A DNA stretch of 64,000 nucleotides from Leclercia adecarboxylata (GTDB lineage Bacteria; Pseudomonadota; Gammaproteobacteria; Enterobacterales; Enterobacteriaceae): contig LR590464.1 in the NCBI GenBank assembly GCA_901472455.1, positions 1,798,001 through 1,862,000 of the forward strand. The letters run 5' to 3'. Positions 15,046 to 27,663 of the stretch are shown one piece after another (the first letter of the stretch is position 1; each line of letters opens with the position of its first letter). The notes beneath the pieces were generated by a model. The model searched no databases. It saw nothing but the letters and a program-made list of their open reading frames with translations, and was not told the origin of the DNA. The translations under genes were made by a program, and so were the position numbers.

Positions 15046-16272
15046 ATGGATAAATTGCTTGAGCGTTTTTTACAGTACGTATCGCTGGATACCCAATCTA
15101 AACCGGGTGTCCGCCAGGTGCCGAGCACCGAAGGACAATGGAAACTGTTACACCTGTTAAAGGCGCAACTGGAAGAATTAGGTCTGGTCAACGTCACGTT
15201 AAGTGAAAAAGGGACGGTGATGGGGACGCTCCCCGCCAGTGTCAGCGGTGATATTCCGGCGATTGGTTTTATTTCCCATGTTGATACCTCACCGGATTTT
15301 AGCGGTAAAAACGTAAATCCGCAGATTGTTGAGAACTATCGCGGCGGCGATATTGCGCTGGGGGTTGGCGACGAAGTGCTCTCCCCGGTGATGTTCCCGG
15401 TGCTACACCAGCTGCTCGGGCAGACGCTTATCACCACCGATGGCAAAACGCTGCTCGGTGCCGATGATAAAGCCGGCGTGGCCGAGATCATGACCGCGCT
15501 GGCGGTGCTGAAGCACAACAATGTACCGCACGGTGATATTCGCGTGGCCTTTACCCCGGATGAAGAGGTCGGCAAAGGGGCGAAGCATTTCGACGTTGAA
15601 GCGTTCGATGCCCGCTGGGCCTATACCGTTGACGGTGGCGGCGTGGGCGAGCTGGAGTTTGAAAACTTCAATGCGGCGTCGGTCAATATCCGCATCGTTG
15701 GCAACAACGTCCACCCGGGCACGGCGAAAGGGGTGATGGTGAATGCGCTGTCGCTGGCGGCCCGTATTCATGCCGAAGTCCCGGCAGATGAAAGCCCGGA
15801 ACAAACCGAAGGCTATGAGGGGTTCTACCACCTCACCAGCATCAAAGGAACGGTCGATCGCGCGGACATGCACTACATCATCCGCGATTTTAACCGCGAC
15901 GGCTTTGAAGCGCGCAAACGCAGGATGATGGACATCGCCAAAAAGGTGGGCAAAGGGCTACACCCGGATTGCTACATTGAGCTGATCATTGAGGACAGCT
16001 ATTACAATATGCATGAAAAGGTGATCGAGCATCCGTACATTCTTGAGGTGGCGCAGCAGGCGATGCGCGACTGTGGCGTCGAACCGCAGCTAAAACCCAT
16101 CCGTGGCGGCACTGACGGCGCACAGCTCTCCTTTATGGGATTGCCGTGCCCGAATCTGTTCACCGGTGGCTACAACTATCATGGCAAGCATGAGTTCGTG
16201 ACCCTCGAGGGAATGGAGAAAGCGGTACAGGTGATTGTGCGGATCGCCGAGCTAACGGCGAAACAGCAGTAA
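15046..16272 (+). CDS. pepT: Peptidase T (tripeptide aminopeptidase)
   Basis: Cytoplasmic M20-family di-zinc enzyme that removes the N-terminal residue from tripeptides. It is intact at 408 residues, the same as E. coli. Metal and catalytic residues are in [37 protein letters not shown] and YHGKHEF. The start MDKLLERF follows a GAGGGTGAC Shine-Dalgarno region. It is divergent from potA across about 250 bp. E. coli pepT is FNR-activated, but I do not see a clean FNR site here. Confidence 0.97.
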   Translation: MDKLLERFLQYVSLDTQSKPGVRQVPSTEGQWKLLHLLKAQLEELGLVNVTLSEKGTVMGTLPASVSGDIPAIGFISHVDTSPDFSGKNVNPQIVENYRGGDIALGVGDEVLSPVMFPVLHQLLGQTLITTDGKTLLGADDKAGVAEIMTALAVLKHNNVPHGDIRVAFTPDEEVGKGAKHFDVEAFDARWAYTVDGGGVGELEFENFNAASVNIRIVGNNVHPGTAKGVMVNALSLAARIHAEVPADESPEQTEGYEGFYHLTSIKGTVDRADMHYIIRDFNRDGFEARKRRMMDIAKKVGKGLHPDCYIELIIEDSYYNMHEKVIEHPYILEVAQQAMRDCGVEPQLKPIRGGTDGAQLSFMGLPCPNLFTGGYNYHGKHEFVTLEGMEKAVQVIVRIAELTAKQQ

Positions 16273-16304
16273 CCCTGTGGCGCCAGGACGCGCCGATAAA
16301 AAAA

Positions 16305-16372
16305 GCCGGGTGGCAGCGATGCCATACCCGGCTTACGGTTTTGCAGGCCCGGTTAGCGCAGCGCCACCGGGC
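16305..16372. repeat. Pair of REP-type palindromes between pepT and roxA
   Basis: A palindrome at 16305-16332 (GCCGGGTGGCA ... TGCCATACCCGGC) is followed at 16347-16372 by an inversely oriented relative (GCCCGGT ... ACCGGGC). Two opposed REP units in a convergent intergenic space look like a BIME. Confidence 0.7.
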
Positions 16373-16380
16373 AACTCGAC

Positions 16381-17502
16381 TCAGTCTTCGAAGAACCAGT
16401 ATCCGCTGTTGACCAGCGCCGCCAGCATGGCCAGGAACGACGGATCTTCCAGGGCCTCACCGAACGTGTTGGCCGTCAGCACCGTGTGGCTCGCCAGTGC
16501 TTCCAGCGCCGGGCGGTGCGGGGAATCCAGCTGTTCGCCGTTGACGTACACCTCTTCGCCAATGCGTAACACGCGCAAGCCACCCAGACGTACCAGCTTG
16601 TCGCCCTGTTGCAGCGCATCGTAAATCTCATCTGGCTGATACGGCGGCTCCGGCAGAGAGACGTCCAGCTCGTGACGGGACTGACTGATAAATTCCCCGA
16701 ACCACTGATTGAAATGCTGCGGCTGGTTGATCAGATCCAACATCATGCCGCGCAGTTTATCCAGCTCTTCGGGCAGGATATCTGCCGGATGCTCACGCGA
16801 TGGCACATCCGGGTCGCTGAAGCGATGGCTGCCCAGCTCGCGCTGCAGAACGTAATCGGCAAACCCGCTGATCATCTCGCGGCCACTTGGGGCGCGGAAG
16901 CCCACCGAATAGTTCATCGAGTTCTCGAGGGAGTAACCCTCGTGCGGGAAGCCTGGCGGGATATAGAGAATATCGCCCGGCTCCAGCTCTTCGTCGATGA
17001 TGCCGACAAAAGGATCGACCTGCAGCAGGTCCGGGTGCGGGCAGTGTTGTTTCATCGGCACCTTTTCACCCACGCGCCAGCGGCGACGGCCGGTGCCCTG
17101 GATGATAAATACGTCGTACTGATCCAGATGCGGACCAACGCCGCCTCCTGGCACGGAGAAGGAGATCATCAGATCGTCCATCCGCCAGTCGGGCAGGGCG
17201 CGGAACGGCTGCATCAGGGCTGCGGCAGGCTGGTGCCAGTGGTTGACCGCCTGCACAAGCAGGGACCAGTTGTTCTCGCCCAGATGATCGAAGCTTTCAA
17301 ACGGACCGTGGCTGACCTGCCATTTCCCTTCGTTATGGCTGACGAGGCGGCTGTCGACTTCGCTCTCCATGGCCAGGCCGGCCAGTTCATCGGGAGAGAT
17401 GGGATCGACGAAATTGGTGATGCCGCGTTTCAGAACCACCGGGCGTTTTTGCCAGTAACGTTCGATAAAGTCGGGCCAGTTAAGGGCTAATTGATAATCC
17501 AT
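16381..17502 (-). CDS. roxA: Ribosomal protein uL16 arginine 3-hydroxylase RoxA
   Basis: JmjC-fold 2-oxoglutarate/Fe(II) oxygenase (formerly YcfD) that hydroxylates Arg81 of ribosomal protein L16. It is intact at 373 residues, as in E. coli. The metal triad is visible as H-x-D in GPHLDQYDVF and the distal His in GFPHEGYS. A C-terminal winged-helix/dimer region ends SGYWFFED. Confidence 0.95.
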   Translation of the reverse strand: MDYQLALNWPDFIERYWQKRPVVLKRGITNFVDPISPDELAGLAMESEVDSRLVSHNEGKWQVSHGPFESFDHLGENNWSLLVQAVNHWHQPAAALMQPFRALPDWRMDDLMISFSVPGGGVGPHLDQYDVFIIQGTGRRRWRVGEKVPMKQHCPHPDLLQVDPFVGIIDEELEPGDILYIPPGFPHEGYSLENSMNYSVGFRAPSGREMISGFADYVLQRELGSHRFSDPDVPSREHPADILPEELDKLRGMMLDLINQPQHFNQWFGEFISQSRHELDVSLPEPPYQPDEIYDALQQGDKLVRLGGLRVLRIGEEVYVNGEQLDSPHRPALEALASHTVLTANTFGEALEDPSFLAMLAALVNSGYWFFED

Positions 17503-17591
17503 ATTTATATTCCGCAGGCTTTTACTGACACGGATTATAACGGAAGCTTGGCGGGCTGCGTGGGAGAATCACGCTTTTTTCACCCGAAGGC

Positions 17592-19058
17592 TTAACTCTC
17601 GTCGCTTATCAGGTGCTGGCGGGCAAAAATGGCTTCCATCCGCGCGCCGCCCAGCAGACTGTCGCCCGTATCGATCCGGCCGCCGTACTGCTCAACAATA
17701 TCGCGCGCAAACCGACAGACCAACCCCCTGTCCAGGGCGTAAGGTGTCGGCACGCTGCCCACGATCGAAGACCTGGTCGCGTTTGCCCTGCGGGATCCCA
17801 GGGCCGTCGTCCTCCACAATAATGTGCAGCTGATCTTCACCCTGACGGGCAGAGACTTCGACAAACTCCAGACAGTATTTACAGGCGTTATCGAGCAGAT
17901 TGCCCATTACTTCCATAAAGTCATTCTTTTCGCCCACGAAGCTGATTTCAGGCGAGATATCGAGAGTAATGTTCACCCCCTTGCGCTGATAGACCTTATT
18001 CAGAGCCGAGGTCAGGCTGTCCAGCAGTGGGGCGACGGGGTGCAGCTCCCGGCTCAGAAGTGTACTGCCAGTACGCATACTGGCGCGATGCAGGTAGTAA
18101 CCGATCTGCTGTGAGATACGGCTGATCTGCTCAAGCATCACCGGTTCTGCCTCATCGGCGCTGAGCTTCGCGCTGCGCAGGGATCGCATTGTGCTTTGCA
18201 TCACCGCCAGCGGGGTTTTCAGGCTGTGCGTCAGATCGGTCAGGGTGGTACGGTATTTGTCGTAACGCTCACGCTCGCTTTTCAGCAGCCGGTTCAGGTT
18301 GCTCACCAGGCTGGTCAGCTCCCGCGTGGTGTTCGGGTCGAGATTCTCGCGATGATGCTCTTCCAGCTCGCGCACCTCTTTTGCCAGTGACTCAATGGGT
18401 CGCAGGCTCCACCAGGCGGCCAGCCACAGGAGAGGGATCACCAGTAGCAGGTTGGCGGCCAGCACATACACAAACCAGTTCCATACCATATAAGAGCGTT
18501 TCAGCTCGACCGGAATGGTGTCGATAACCACAATCGTCAGCTGCGGCATGGTGATAGTGGCGGGATAAATATTGACTGCCACCGAGTGGGTCAGCTCACT
18601 GTTGTCGTCATCCTCGCGGATCTCAGCCAGCTCTTTCTGCATGTTCCGATCGTTACCCACCAGTGCGCTGGTGGCATCCACATCCGCCTCCAGCTCATGA
18701 AAACCATTGGCCTTTAACCACTCCGGGCGGATGCTGTTAATCAGCCAGGGCACATCGCGCTGCGCCCACAGCAGCTTGCCTTTTTTCATTGTAAATCAGC
18801 GACATGGTTGGACTCTGGTGATCCAGATGTTCCGGCATATCGATGCTGATTTGTTTGTTCTTCCCATTTCGCGAGGGTATAGAACAGATTGCTCTCCCCG
18901 CGCAGCAGGCGGAAGGTAGTTTTGTCGAAACTGACGCTGTAGCCCACCAGCGCGACCATCCCGTAGGCCAGCGAGAGCACCAGCACCACCACCGCCGTCG
19001 CCAGCAGAAAACGAAAGCGCAGCGACAGAGGCAGAAAGTGACGAAAGAGTTTTTTCAT
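17592..19058 (-). CDS. phoQ: Sensor histidine kinase PhoQ (frameshifted)
   Basis: Inner-membrane kinase/phosphatase sensing low Mg, acid pH and antimicrobial peptides. It starts one base before the phoP stop region, [15 protein letters not shown], with the first membrane helix at about residues 17-38. The acidic sensor patch ([10 protein letters not shown]), second helix, HAMP, phospho-acceptor ([12 protein letters not shown]), N box (DNACKYCLE) and G boxes are present. Frame breaks lie near 18870, 18790, 17755 and 17700; the last two scramble the C-terminal part of the ATPase domain, which in the corrected frame ends [13 protein letters not shown]. Confidence 0.93.
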
Positions 19059-19730
19059 TTAGCGTAATTCGAACAGGTAGCCCTGACCGCGCACGGTGGT
19101 GATGACATCCTCCGGGTACTGCGCCTGTATTTTCTTGCGCAGGCGACCCATCAGAACGTCAATGGTGTGGCTTTCACGCAGCTCCGCGTCGGGATAGAGC
19201 TGGAGCATCAACGAATCTTTGCTTACCACTTTGCCGCTGTTGCGGATCAACGTCTCCATGATGGTGTATTCAAAGGCGGTAAGCTTAATCACCTCGTCAT
19301 GGATAGCGAGTTCCCGGCGGGAGAGATCGACCTGAAACGGCGGAATGGAGATCACCTGTGAAGCCAGACCGCTGTTGCGGCGCATCAATGCCTGCATACG
19401 GGCGGCGACTTCTTCGATATGAAAGGGTTTGGTGACGTAGTCATCCGCCCCGGCACTCAGGACTTCAACCTTATCCTGCCAGCCTTCGCGGGCGGTCAGG
19501 ACCAGCACCGGTAGTGACACATCGTGGCTGCGCCAGCGGCGGATCAGCGACAGGCCATCTTCATCGGGCAGACCCAGGTCAACGATGGCGATATCGGGCA
19601 GGTGTTCATTGAGATAGTAATCGGCTTCTTTTGCATCTTCGGCATCGTCCACCTGATGCCCCATTTCCTGAAGCTGGACCTTCAGGTGATGACGTAGCAA
19701 CGCATTATCCTCAACAACCAGTACGCGCAT
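19059..19730 (-). CDS. phoP: Response regulator PhoP
   Basis: OmpR-type DNA-binding regulator, intact at 223 residues. The phosphorylated aspartate is in [11 protein letters not shown] (about residue 51), with Thr and Lys switch residues in VLTARE and YVTKPF. The winged-helix effector domain ends [11 protein letters not shown] start at MRVLVVEDN; an extra upstream ATG is less likely. It abuts phoQ, so the two are co-transcribed. Confidence 0.97.
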   Translation of the reverse strand: MRVLVVEDNALLRHHLKVQLQEMGHQVDDAEDAKEADYYLNEHLPDIAIVDLGLPDEDGLSLIRRWRSHDVSLPVLVLTAREGWQDKVEVLSAGADDYVTKPFHIEEVAARMQALMRRNSGLASQVISIPPFQVDLSRRELAIHDEVIKLTAFEYTIMETLIRNSGKVVSKDSLMLQLYPDAELRESHTIDVLMGRLRKKIQAQYPEDVITTVRGQGYLFELR

Positions 19731-19774
19731 CATCGCTTCTCCCTAATATGAATGGTCAGAATAGTTTAACGCTG

Positions 19775-19809
19775 ATTATGTTGCGGCGGGGATAAACATT
19801 TCGTAAACC
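19775..19809 (-). promoter_or_regulatory. PhoP box and -10 of the autoregulated phoPQ promoter
   Basis: On the minus strand the direct repeat GGTTTA-CGAAA-TGTTTA (19809 to 19793) matches the PhoP box consensus with its 5-bp spacer. A CATAAT -10 follows 12 bp downstream (19780 to 19775), the spacing of PhoP-activated class I promoters. The layout matches the autoregulated promoter of E. coli and Salmonella phoPQ. Confidence 0.88.
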
Positions 19810-19856
19810 GGAGGGGAAGCAACCCTCTTTTCCGGGTGGAAAGAGGGCAAAAAGCA

Positions 19857-21239
<1,383 letters not shown>

Positions 21240-21247
21240 AATTCGCA

Positions 21248-21889
21248 ACTCCGGGAGGTTAAACAATGAGCAAGAATTTGTTTTGCCTGAGTCGTCAGGC
21301 GATTACGATAAAACATTAACTGCAGGCGGCCACCGCCAACCTGTTGCCACAGTACCGCGGCACGAATACCGGCCAGCAGTTGAGGCGCGCACTTTGGCCT
21401 GTACCTGCGGGCTTTGCAGGACGGCAGGGGATCCGGTGACCTGGATCCGCGGCCCAGTGGACTGATAACATCCACATAAATACCGGCCATGGCGCTGAGT
21501 AACGTCTCTGACTGCAAATCGAAATGATCAAGCTGACGCTGAAGGCCTGAAATGCGATCGCCCAGAGTGTCCATGGCCCCTTTGGCGGCGTTCAGTTTGC
21601 GCTCCAGCACCATCATGCTGAGGGTATAGCGCGTCAGTTCCGCGTTCAGCCCCTGACGGCTACTGGCATTTAACACACCGAGTAAGGTTTCCAGACCGAG
21701 GCGAAGATTCGCTTCGCTACCACCAAAGACGCCGAGGGTTGAACTGGGGTTCAAATCCACGACGCTGTTGAGCGAAACGTGCAGGGCATCAGCATCACAG
21801 TGACCCTGATGTGCCAGCTGTTGCACCAGACGGGCAGACTGGCAAATTCCCGCCAGTGCCAGGGTGATGTCATAAAAGTTCTTCGCCAC
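21248..21889 (-). CDS. hflD: HflD, high-frequency-lysogenisation protein (frameshifted)
   Basis: Membrane-associated cytoplasmic protein between mnmA and purB. In E. coli it binds lambda CII and lowers lysogenisation. It starts [14 protein letters not shown], with about 213 residues when corrected. Frame disturbances lie near 21460-21400 and at the extreme 3' end (ILAH then LTPEL-like), so the exact stop is approximate. The downstream purB start lies within a few bases. Confidence 0.87.
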
Positions 21890-21916
21890 ACTGGCTCCTT
21901 TCTGTGTGTAATCGTA

Positions 21917-23535
<1,619 letters not shown>

Positions 23536-23543
<8 letters not shown>

Positions 23544-24177
23544 GATGCTCTCCTTGTTCGGTAACGTCCCGCCACTCACCGTTGGCGAGAGAATCCAGCG
23601 TGTAACTCCCCATCGCGTAGCGAATCAGGCGTAAGGTTGGATGCCCGACATGGGCCGTCATACGACGCACCTGGCGGTTGCGGCCTTCATAAAGGGTGAC
23701 TTTGATCCACGAAACGGGGATCGATTTGCGCTCGCGGATAGGAGGATTGCGTGGCCAGAGCCACTCAGGCTCGCTGACCAGCTCAATGCCGGCGGGCAGG
23801 GTAGGGCCGTCGTTCAGCGTGACGCCATTACGCAATGCCGCCAGCGCCTCGTCGTCCGGGATGCCTTCAACCTGAACATAGTAGATTTTGCCGGTGCGTT
23901 TCCCGGGCTGCGTGAGCTTCGCTTGCAGGTCGCCATTGTTGGTGAGCACCATTAGCCCTTCGCTGTCGCGATCGAGTCGGCCCGCGGCATAGACACCCTG
24001 AACGGGGATGTAATCTTTCAACGTGCTGCGCCCGGCTTCGTCGGTGAATTGCGGCAGCACATCATAAGGTTTATTGAACAATATGACGCGTGTCGGCTCG
24101 CGTTGCTTGCGCGGCCTGGCGGCTTGTCGTGTGCTGAATCGTTCAACCCGGTGATTTCTAAAAGAAGTTTTCTGCAT
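23536..24177 (-). CDS. rluE: 23S rRNA pseudouridine synthase RluE
   Basis: RsuA-family enzyme making pseudouridine at position 2457 of 23S rRNA. It starts [14 protein letters not shown] and has 213 residues, intact. The catalytic motif is [18 protein letters not shown]. It is divergent from icd. Confidence 0.95.
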
Positions 24178-24324
24178 GGTATTTTCAGACGTTATCAATT
24201 GCCGCATTATAGCCTAATAACGAATGCCTTTCATGGCGCCAGACATTCAGGTACTATCGATAGGCTCATTACAAATTATTAACATAAGATCAGTAACAAC
24301 CAGAAGCGCTCGAAGGAGAGGTTA

Positions 24325-25575
24325 ATGGAAAGCAAAGTAGTTGTTCCGGCGGAAGGTAAAAAGATCACCCTGCAAGACGGTAAGCTGAACGTTCCACACA
24401 ATCCGATTATCCCGTTCATCGAAGGTGACGGTATCGGCGTTGACGTAACCCCAGCGATGCTGAAAGTGGTGGATGCCGCTGTTGAGAAAGCCTACAAAGG
24501 CGAGCGTAAAATTTCCTGGATGGAAATTTACACCGGTGAAAAATCTACCCACGTTTATGGCCAGGACGTCTGGCTGCCAGCTGAGACGCTGGATCTGATT
24601 CGTGACTACCGCGTTGCCATCAAAGGCCCGCTGACTACCCCAGTCGGTGGCGGTATTCGCTCTCTGAACGTTGCACTGCGTCAGGAACTCGACCTGTACG
24701 TGTGCCTGCGTCCGGTGCGTTACTACCAGGGCACCCCAAGCCCGGTTAAACACCCAGAACTGACCGACATGGTTATCTTCCGTGAGAACTCCGAAGATAT
24801 CTACGCGGGTATCGAGTGGAAAGCCGACTCTGCCGATGCAGAAAAGTGATCAAGTTCCTGCGCGAAGAGATGGGCGTGAAGAAAATCCGCTTCCCTGAGC
24901 ATTGCGGTATCGGTATCAAACCGTGCTCCGAAGAAGGAACCAAACGCCTGGTTCGTGCAGCGATTGACTATGCCATCACCAACGACCGTGACTCTGTGAC
25001 CATCGTTCACAAAGGCAATATCATGAAGTTCACCGAAGGTTCCTTCAAAGACTGGGGCTACCAGTTGGCGACGGAAGAGTTCGGTGGTGAACTGATCGAC
25101 GGCGGCCCGTGGCAGAAGATCAAGAACCCGAACACCGGCAAAAGAGATCATCATTAAAGATGTGATCGCCGATGCGTTCCTGCAGCAGATCCTGCTGCGT
25201 CCAGCTGAGTACGACGTTATCGCCTGTATGAACCTGAACGGTGACTACATCTCCGACGCCCTGGCGGCGCAGGTTGGCGGTATCGGTATCGCACCAGGCG
25301 CGAACATCGGTGACGAGTGCGCTCTGTTCGAAGCGACCCACGGTACTGCACCTAAGTACGCTGGTCAGGACAAAGTGAACCCGGGCTCTATCATCCTGTC
25401 CGCAGAAATGATGCTGCGTCATATGGAATGGTTCGAAGCCGCAGACCTGATCGTTAAAGGTATGGAAGGCGCGATTAACGCTAAAACCGTAACTTACGAT
25501 TTCGAACGTCTGATGGAAGGCGCTAAACTGCTGAAATGTTCAGAGTTTGGTGACGCGATCATCGAAAACATGTAA
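24325..25575 (+). CDS. icd: NADP-dependent isocitrate dehydrogenase (two compensating indels)
   Basis: TCA-cycle enzyme of 416 residues. Substrate serine is in [12 protein letters not shown] (about residue 113). An A is missing at 24845 and an extra A at 25141 restores the frame, so about 100 residues are mistranslated as given. The gene is the integration site of the adjacent prophage: in phage 21 and e14 the last ~50 codons of icd are replaced by phage-carried sequence. The stretch [11 protein letters not shown] near 25425 differs from the E. coli RHMGWTEAADL, consistent with a phage-derived 3' end. Confidence 0.95.
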
Positions 25576-25598
25576 TCCGGATTCCGGGTTGTATGCGA

Positions 25599-25627
25599 AC
25601 GGGAGCCTGATGGTTCCCGTTTTTTAT
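25599..25627 (+). terminator. icd intrinsic terminator
   Basis: Stem ACGGGAGCC / GGTTCCCGT with a TGAT loop and one G-U pair is followed by TTTTTATT. It lies 24 bp after the icd stop, on the prophage side of the junction, so the prophage supplies the terminator of the hybrid icd. Confidence 0.85.
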
Positions 25628-25643
25628 TATTAGCTTTTGAACG

Positions 25644-25678
25644 GTTATCAAAAATTTATCAAAACAAGTTATCAAAAC
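25644..25678. repeat. Three tandem TTATCAAAA repeats next to int
   Basis: TTATCAAAA occurs at 25645, 25656 and 25669, all in the same orientation, with 11- and 13-bp spacing, between the icd terminator and the int stop codon. Their place next to the attachment site suggests arm-type integrase or Xis sites; this is inference. Confidence 0.5.
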
Positions 25679-25692
25679 CCCACCCCAAAATC

Positions 25693-26820
25693 CTATATCG
25701 CGATTGTCGTCCAGTCCTTCCCGCGGTCGTCGTTGTAGCGATCGGTCTGCTGCTGTGACTTGTGACCGAGCAACTTTTTAGTGTCAATTCCCTGTTCCTT
25801 ATAAAGACGTTCCGATAGCGATCGCTGCTCATGGAATGTCGCCGGCGTTCCTTCCCTCCAGTCGATCCCTGCCTTATCCCTGGCCTTACTAAAATTCATT
25901 GTGAGCGTGTTCGCTTTAACCTGGGCGCCACGCTCTGCTTGCGAAGTGGCCCTGAAAAAATGGACGAGGTAAGGGCTTACCGCGTAATCCCGACAGCGCG
26001 ATATAACATCCCGCAAACTCCAGTTAATGGCGTTCAGGCGGAGCGATAACGGGATCGCGATTTTGCTTCCCGTTTTCTCCTGAATAATGTGCAACTGGTC
26101 ATCCCAGACATCGCTAAATTTCATTCTCGAAATATCACCTAGGCGTTGGCCGGTTACTAAAGCCAGCAACATAGCATTACCCATATACTGGTGGTTTGCG
26201 TCTGCAATCTCGAATATCCGCTGCCATTCCTCAAGGCTAAGTCGCTGCCGGGTGATTCTACGTCTGGGCTTTTTAGTGGCTGATGCAGGATCGTAACCCG
26301 GGGGAACTTCACCTGCGTGTTGCGCCTCTTTAAATATATCGACCAAAACGGTTCGAATAACCTGAGCCATTCTCGCCTGACCCGCCGCAATATATTCATC
26401 AAGAATTTGGGCGATATCGCGTACATCAACGGATGGCAACAATTTCATACCAACACGTTCACGCAGAAGAGCCGCTGGCTTATTTTTTTGTTTAAATGTG
26501 TTTAATTTAATGTCACCTGAAGCCAGGCGCTCTTCCTGAATTTTCCAGTATCGGTCGAGCCATGTTGAAACCGTGATCGCTTTGCCTTTGCTTGTGGCGA
26601 TCCTGTCACTGATTGCCAAAATCTGCCGGGTTCTCTGTTCTGCCAGGCGCGCGTTTGCCTCAGTAGCAATCGCAATAGCCTCCAATTCGTCGGTGCCCAG
26701 CGCATGGAACTTGCCGGTGATTGGATGTTTATAGCGCCAGTAAACCTTGTTCACCTTCCTGCTGTAGAGAGGGTATAGGTTCGGAACAGAGACATTGTTT
26801 TTACGTGGTCTGGCAGCCAT
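25693..26820 (-). CDS. int: Prophage tyrosine-recombinase integrase
   Basis: Site-specific recombinase of 375 residues, intact. An N-terminal arm-binding domain is followed by a core-binding domain (residues ~80-180) and a catalytic domain. Active-site residues appear as R226 (LVTGQRLGD), K253 (GSKIAIP), H330 and R333 (TFHEQRS), H353 (LLGHKS) and Y362 (DRYNDD). The catalytic part resembles lambda Int. It points away from the prophage body and ends about 120 bp from icd, as expected for an icd-specific integrase of the phage 21/e14 type. Confidence 0.95.
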   Translation of the reverse strand: MAARPRKNNVSVPNLYPLYSRKVNKVYWRYKHPITGKFHALGTDELEAIAIATEANARLAEQRTRQILAISDRIATSKGKAITVSTWLDRYWKIQEERLASGDIKLNTFKQKNKPAALLRERVGMKLLPSVDVRDIAQILDEYIAAGQARMAQVIRTVLVDIFKEAQHAGEVPPGYDPASATKKPRRRITRQRLSLEEWQRIFEIADANHQYMGNAMLLALVTGQRLGDISRMKFSDVWDDQLHIIQEKTGSKIAIPLSLRLNAINWSLRDVISRCRDYAVSPYLVHFFRATSQAERGAQVKANTLTMNFSKARDKAGIDWREGTPATFHEQRSLSERLYKEQGIDTKKLLGHKSQQQTDRYNDDRGKDWTTIAI

Positions 26821-27037
26821 CGTTCAAAATCCTTTGCAGCAATATGGAGTCGTTCTTCTTAACTACCGGTGCGGCCAGTTCACCTACCAACTCAGCATCT
26901 TCACGAACGCGCCATAAGCGGCCCTGCTTCATTGCTGGTGGAGAGAACTGGTTCTGTTTCGCATAACGTCGAAGTGTCGACACGCTTGGAGGGTTGCTTC
27001 TGTATTTTTCAGCGGCCCACTCTTCGAGAGTTAACAT
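26801..27037 (-). CDS. xis: Excisionase-like protein
   Basis: Small basic winged-helix protein of about 78 residues (MLTLEEWAAEKYRSNPPSVSTLRRYAKQ...; a start 9 bp upstream is also possible). The motif LRRYAKQNQFSPPAMKQGRLWRV is typical of lambdoid excisionases. It overlaps the int start by 20 bp, so both are expressed from the leftward early transcript. Confidence 0.85.
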   Translation of the reverse strand: MLTLEEWAAEKYRSNPPSVSTLRRYAKQNQFSPPAMKQGRLWRVREDAELVGELAAPVVKKNDSILLQRILNDGCQTT

Positions 27038-27098
27038 CTGGATCATATGCTTTACCTTATAATGGCCCAGTAACAGGCCATTGGCTGAAATATTCTAA

Positions 27099-27663
27099 TC
27101 AGATTGCTGTCAGGCGCTGCCAGATAGCCGAAACGTATTTGACCTGATGACGGGCGTCCGCCAGAGCGTTGTGCTGATCACCCTCAAAAGGGATTTCATA
27201 ACGAGAGTTCAGCCCAACAGCTTTGCCCCAGTTCGACGACGGTACGCACGTCACGGTAGTTCCAGTGCGGGATCGGGAATGGCGTGTCGGCCAGTTCGAA
27301 TGCTGCCTCCAGAAGTGAACAATCAAACGAACTACCATTCCCCCAGAGCTGAACAGTCCTCGAGCCGTTAGCCGCGTTTTCAGCAATGAAGTCGAGGAAC
27401 AGCTCCAGTGCCTCCAGCAGACCGACCGTATCATCCACCACGATTGCAGATCTGGCTTCCGATGATTGCTTCAGCCACCAGAGGATGGTGCTGGCGTCCG
27501 GCCTGGCACCGAAGGACATCGACGATTCGAGGTTAATCACCTGGTAAAATTCAGCGCCGGTTTTCCCGCTGGACGGGTCAAAGAATACGGCCCCGATTGA
27601 AACGATCGGCGCGCCCGGCTTTTTGCCCATGGTTTCGAGATCCACCATCAGGTGCGTGAACAT
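27099..27663 (-). CDS. DnaQ-fold 3'-5' exonuclease (one frameshift)
   Basis: Matches the phage exonuclease family related to Rv2179c. The first acidic pair is in MVDLETMGKKPGAPIVSIGAVFFD and the second motif around LWGNGSSFDCSLLE. The third motif (GDQHNALADARHQVKYV) lies past an indel near 27215. Corrected length is about 187 residues. It overlaps the 3' end of the RecE-like gene by 86 bp in a different frame. One base change in the GGGCCC at about 27690 would either join the two or stop the upstream gene just before this ATG, so a single two-domain protein is possible. Confidence 0.8.

Noticed and set aside
16609..17490. 293-codon plus-strand frame over roxA
   Set aside because: roxA is intact on the other strand with its JmjC metal ligands; the plus frame has no family resemblance.
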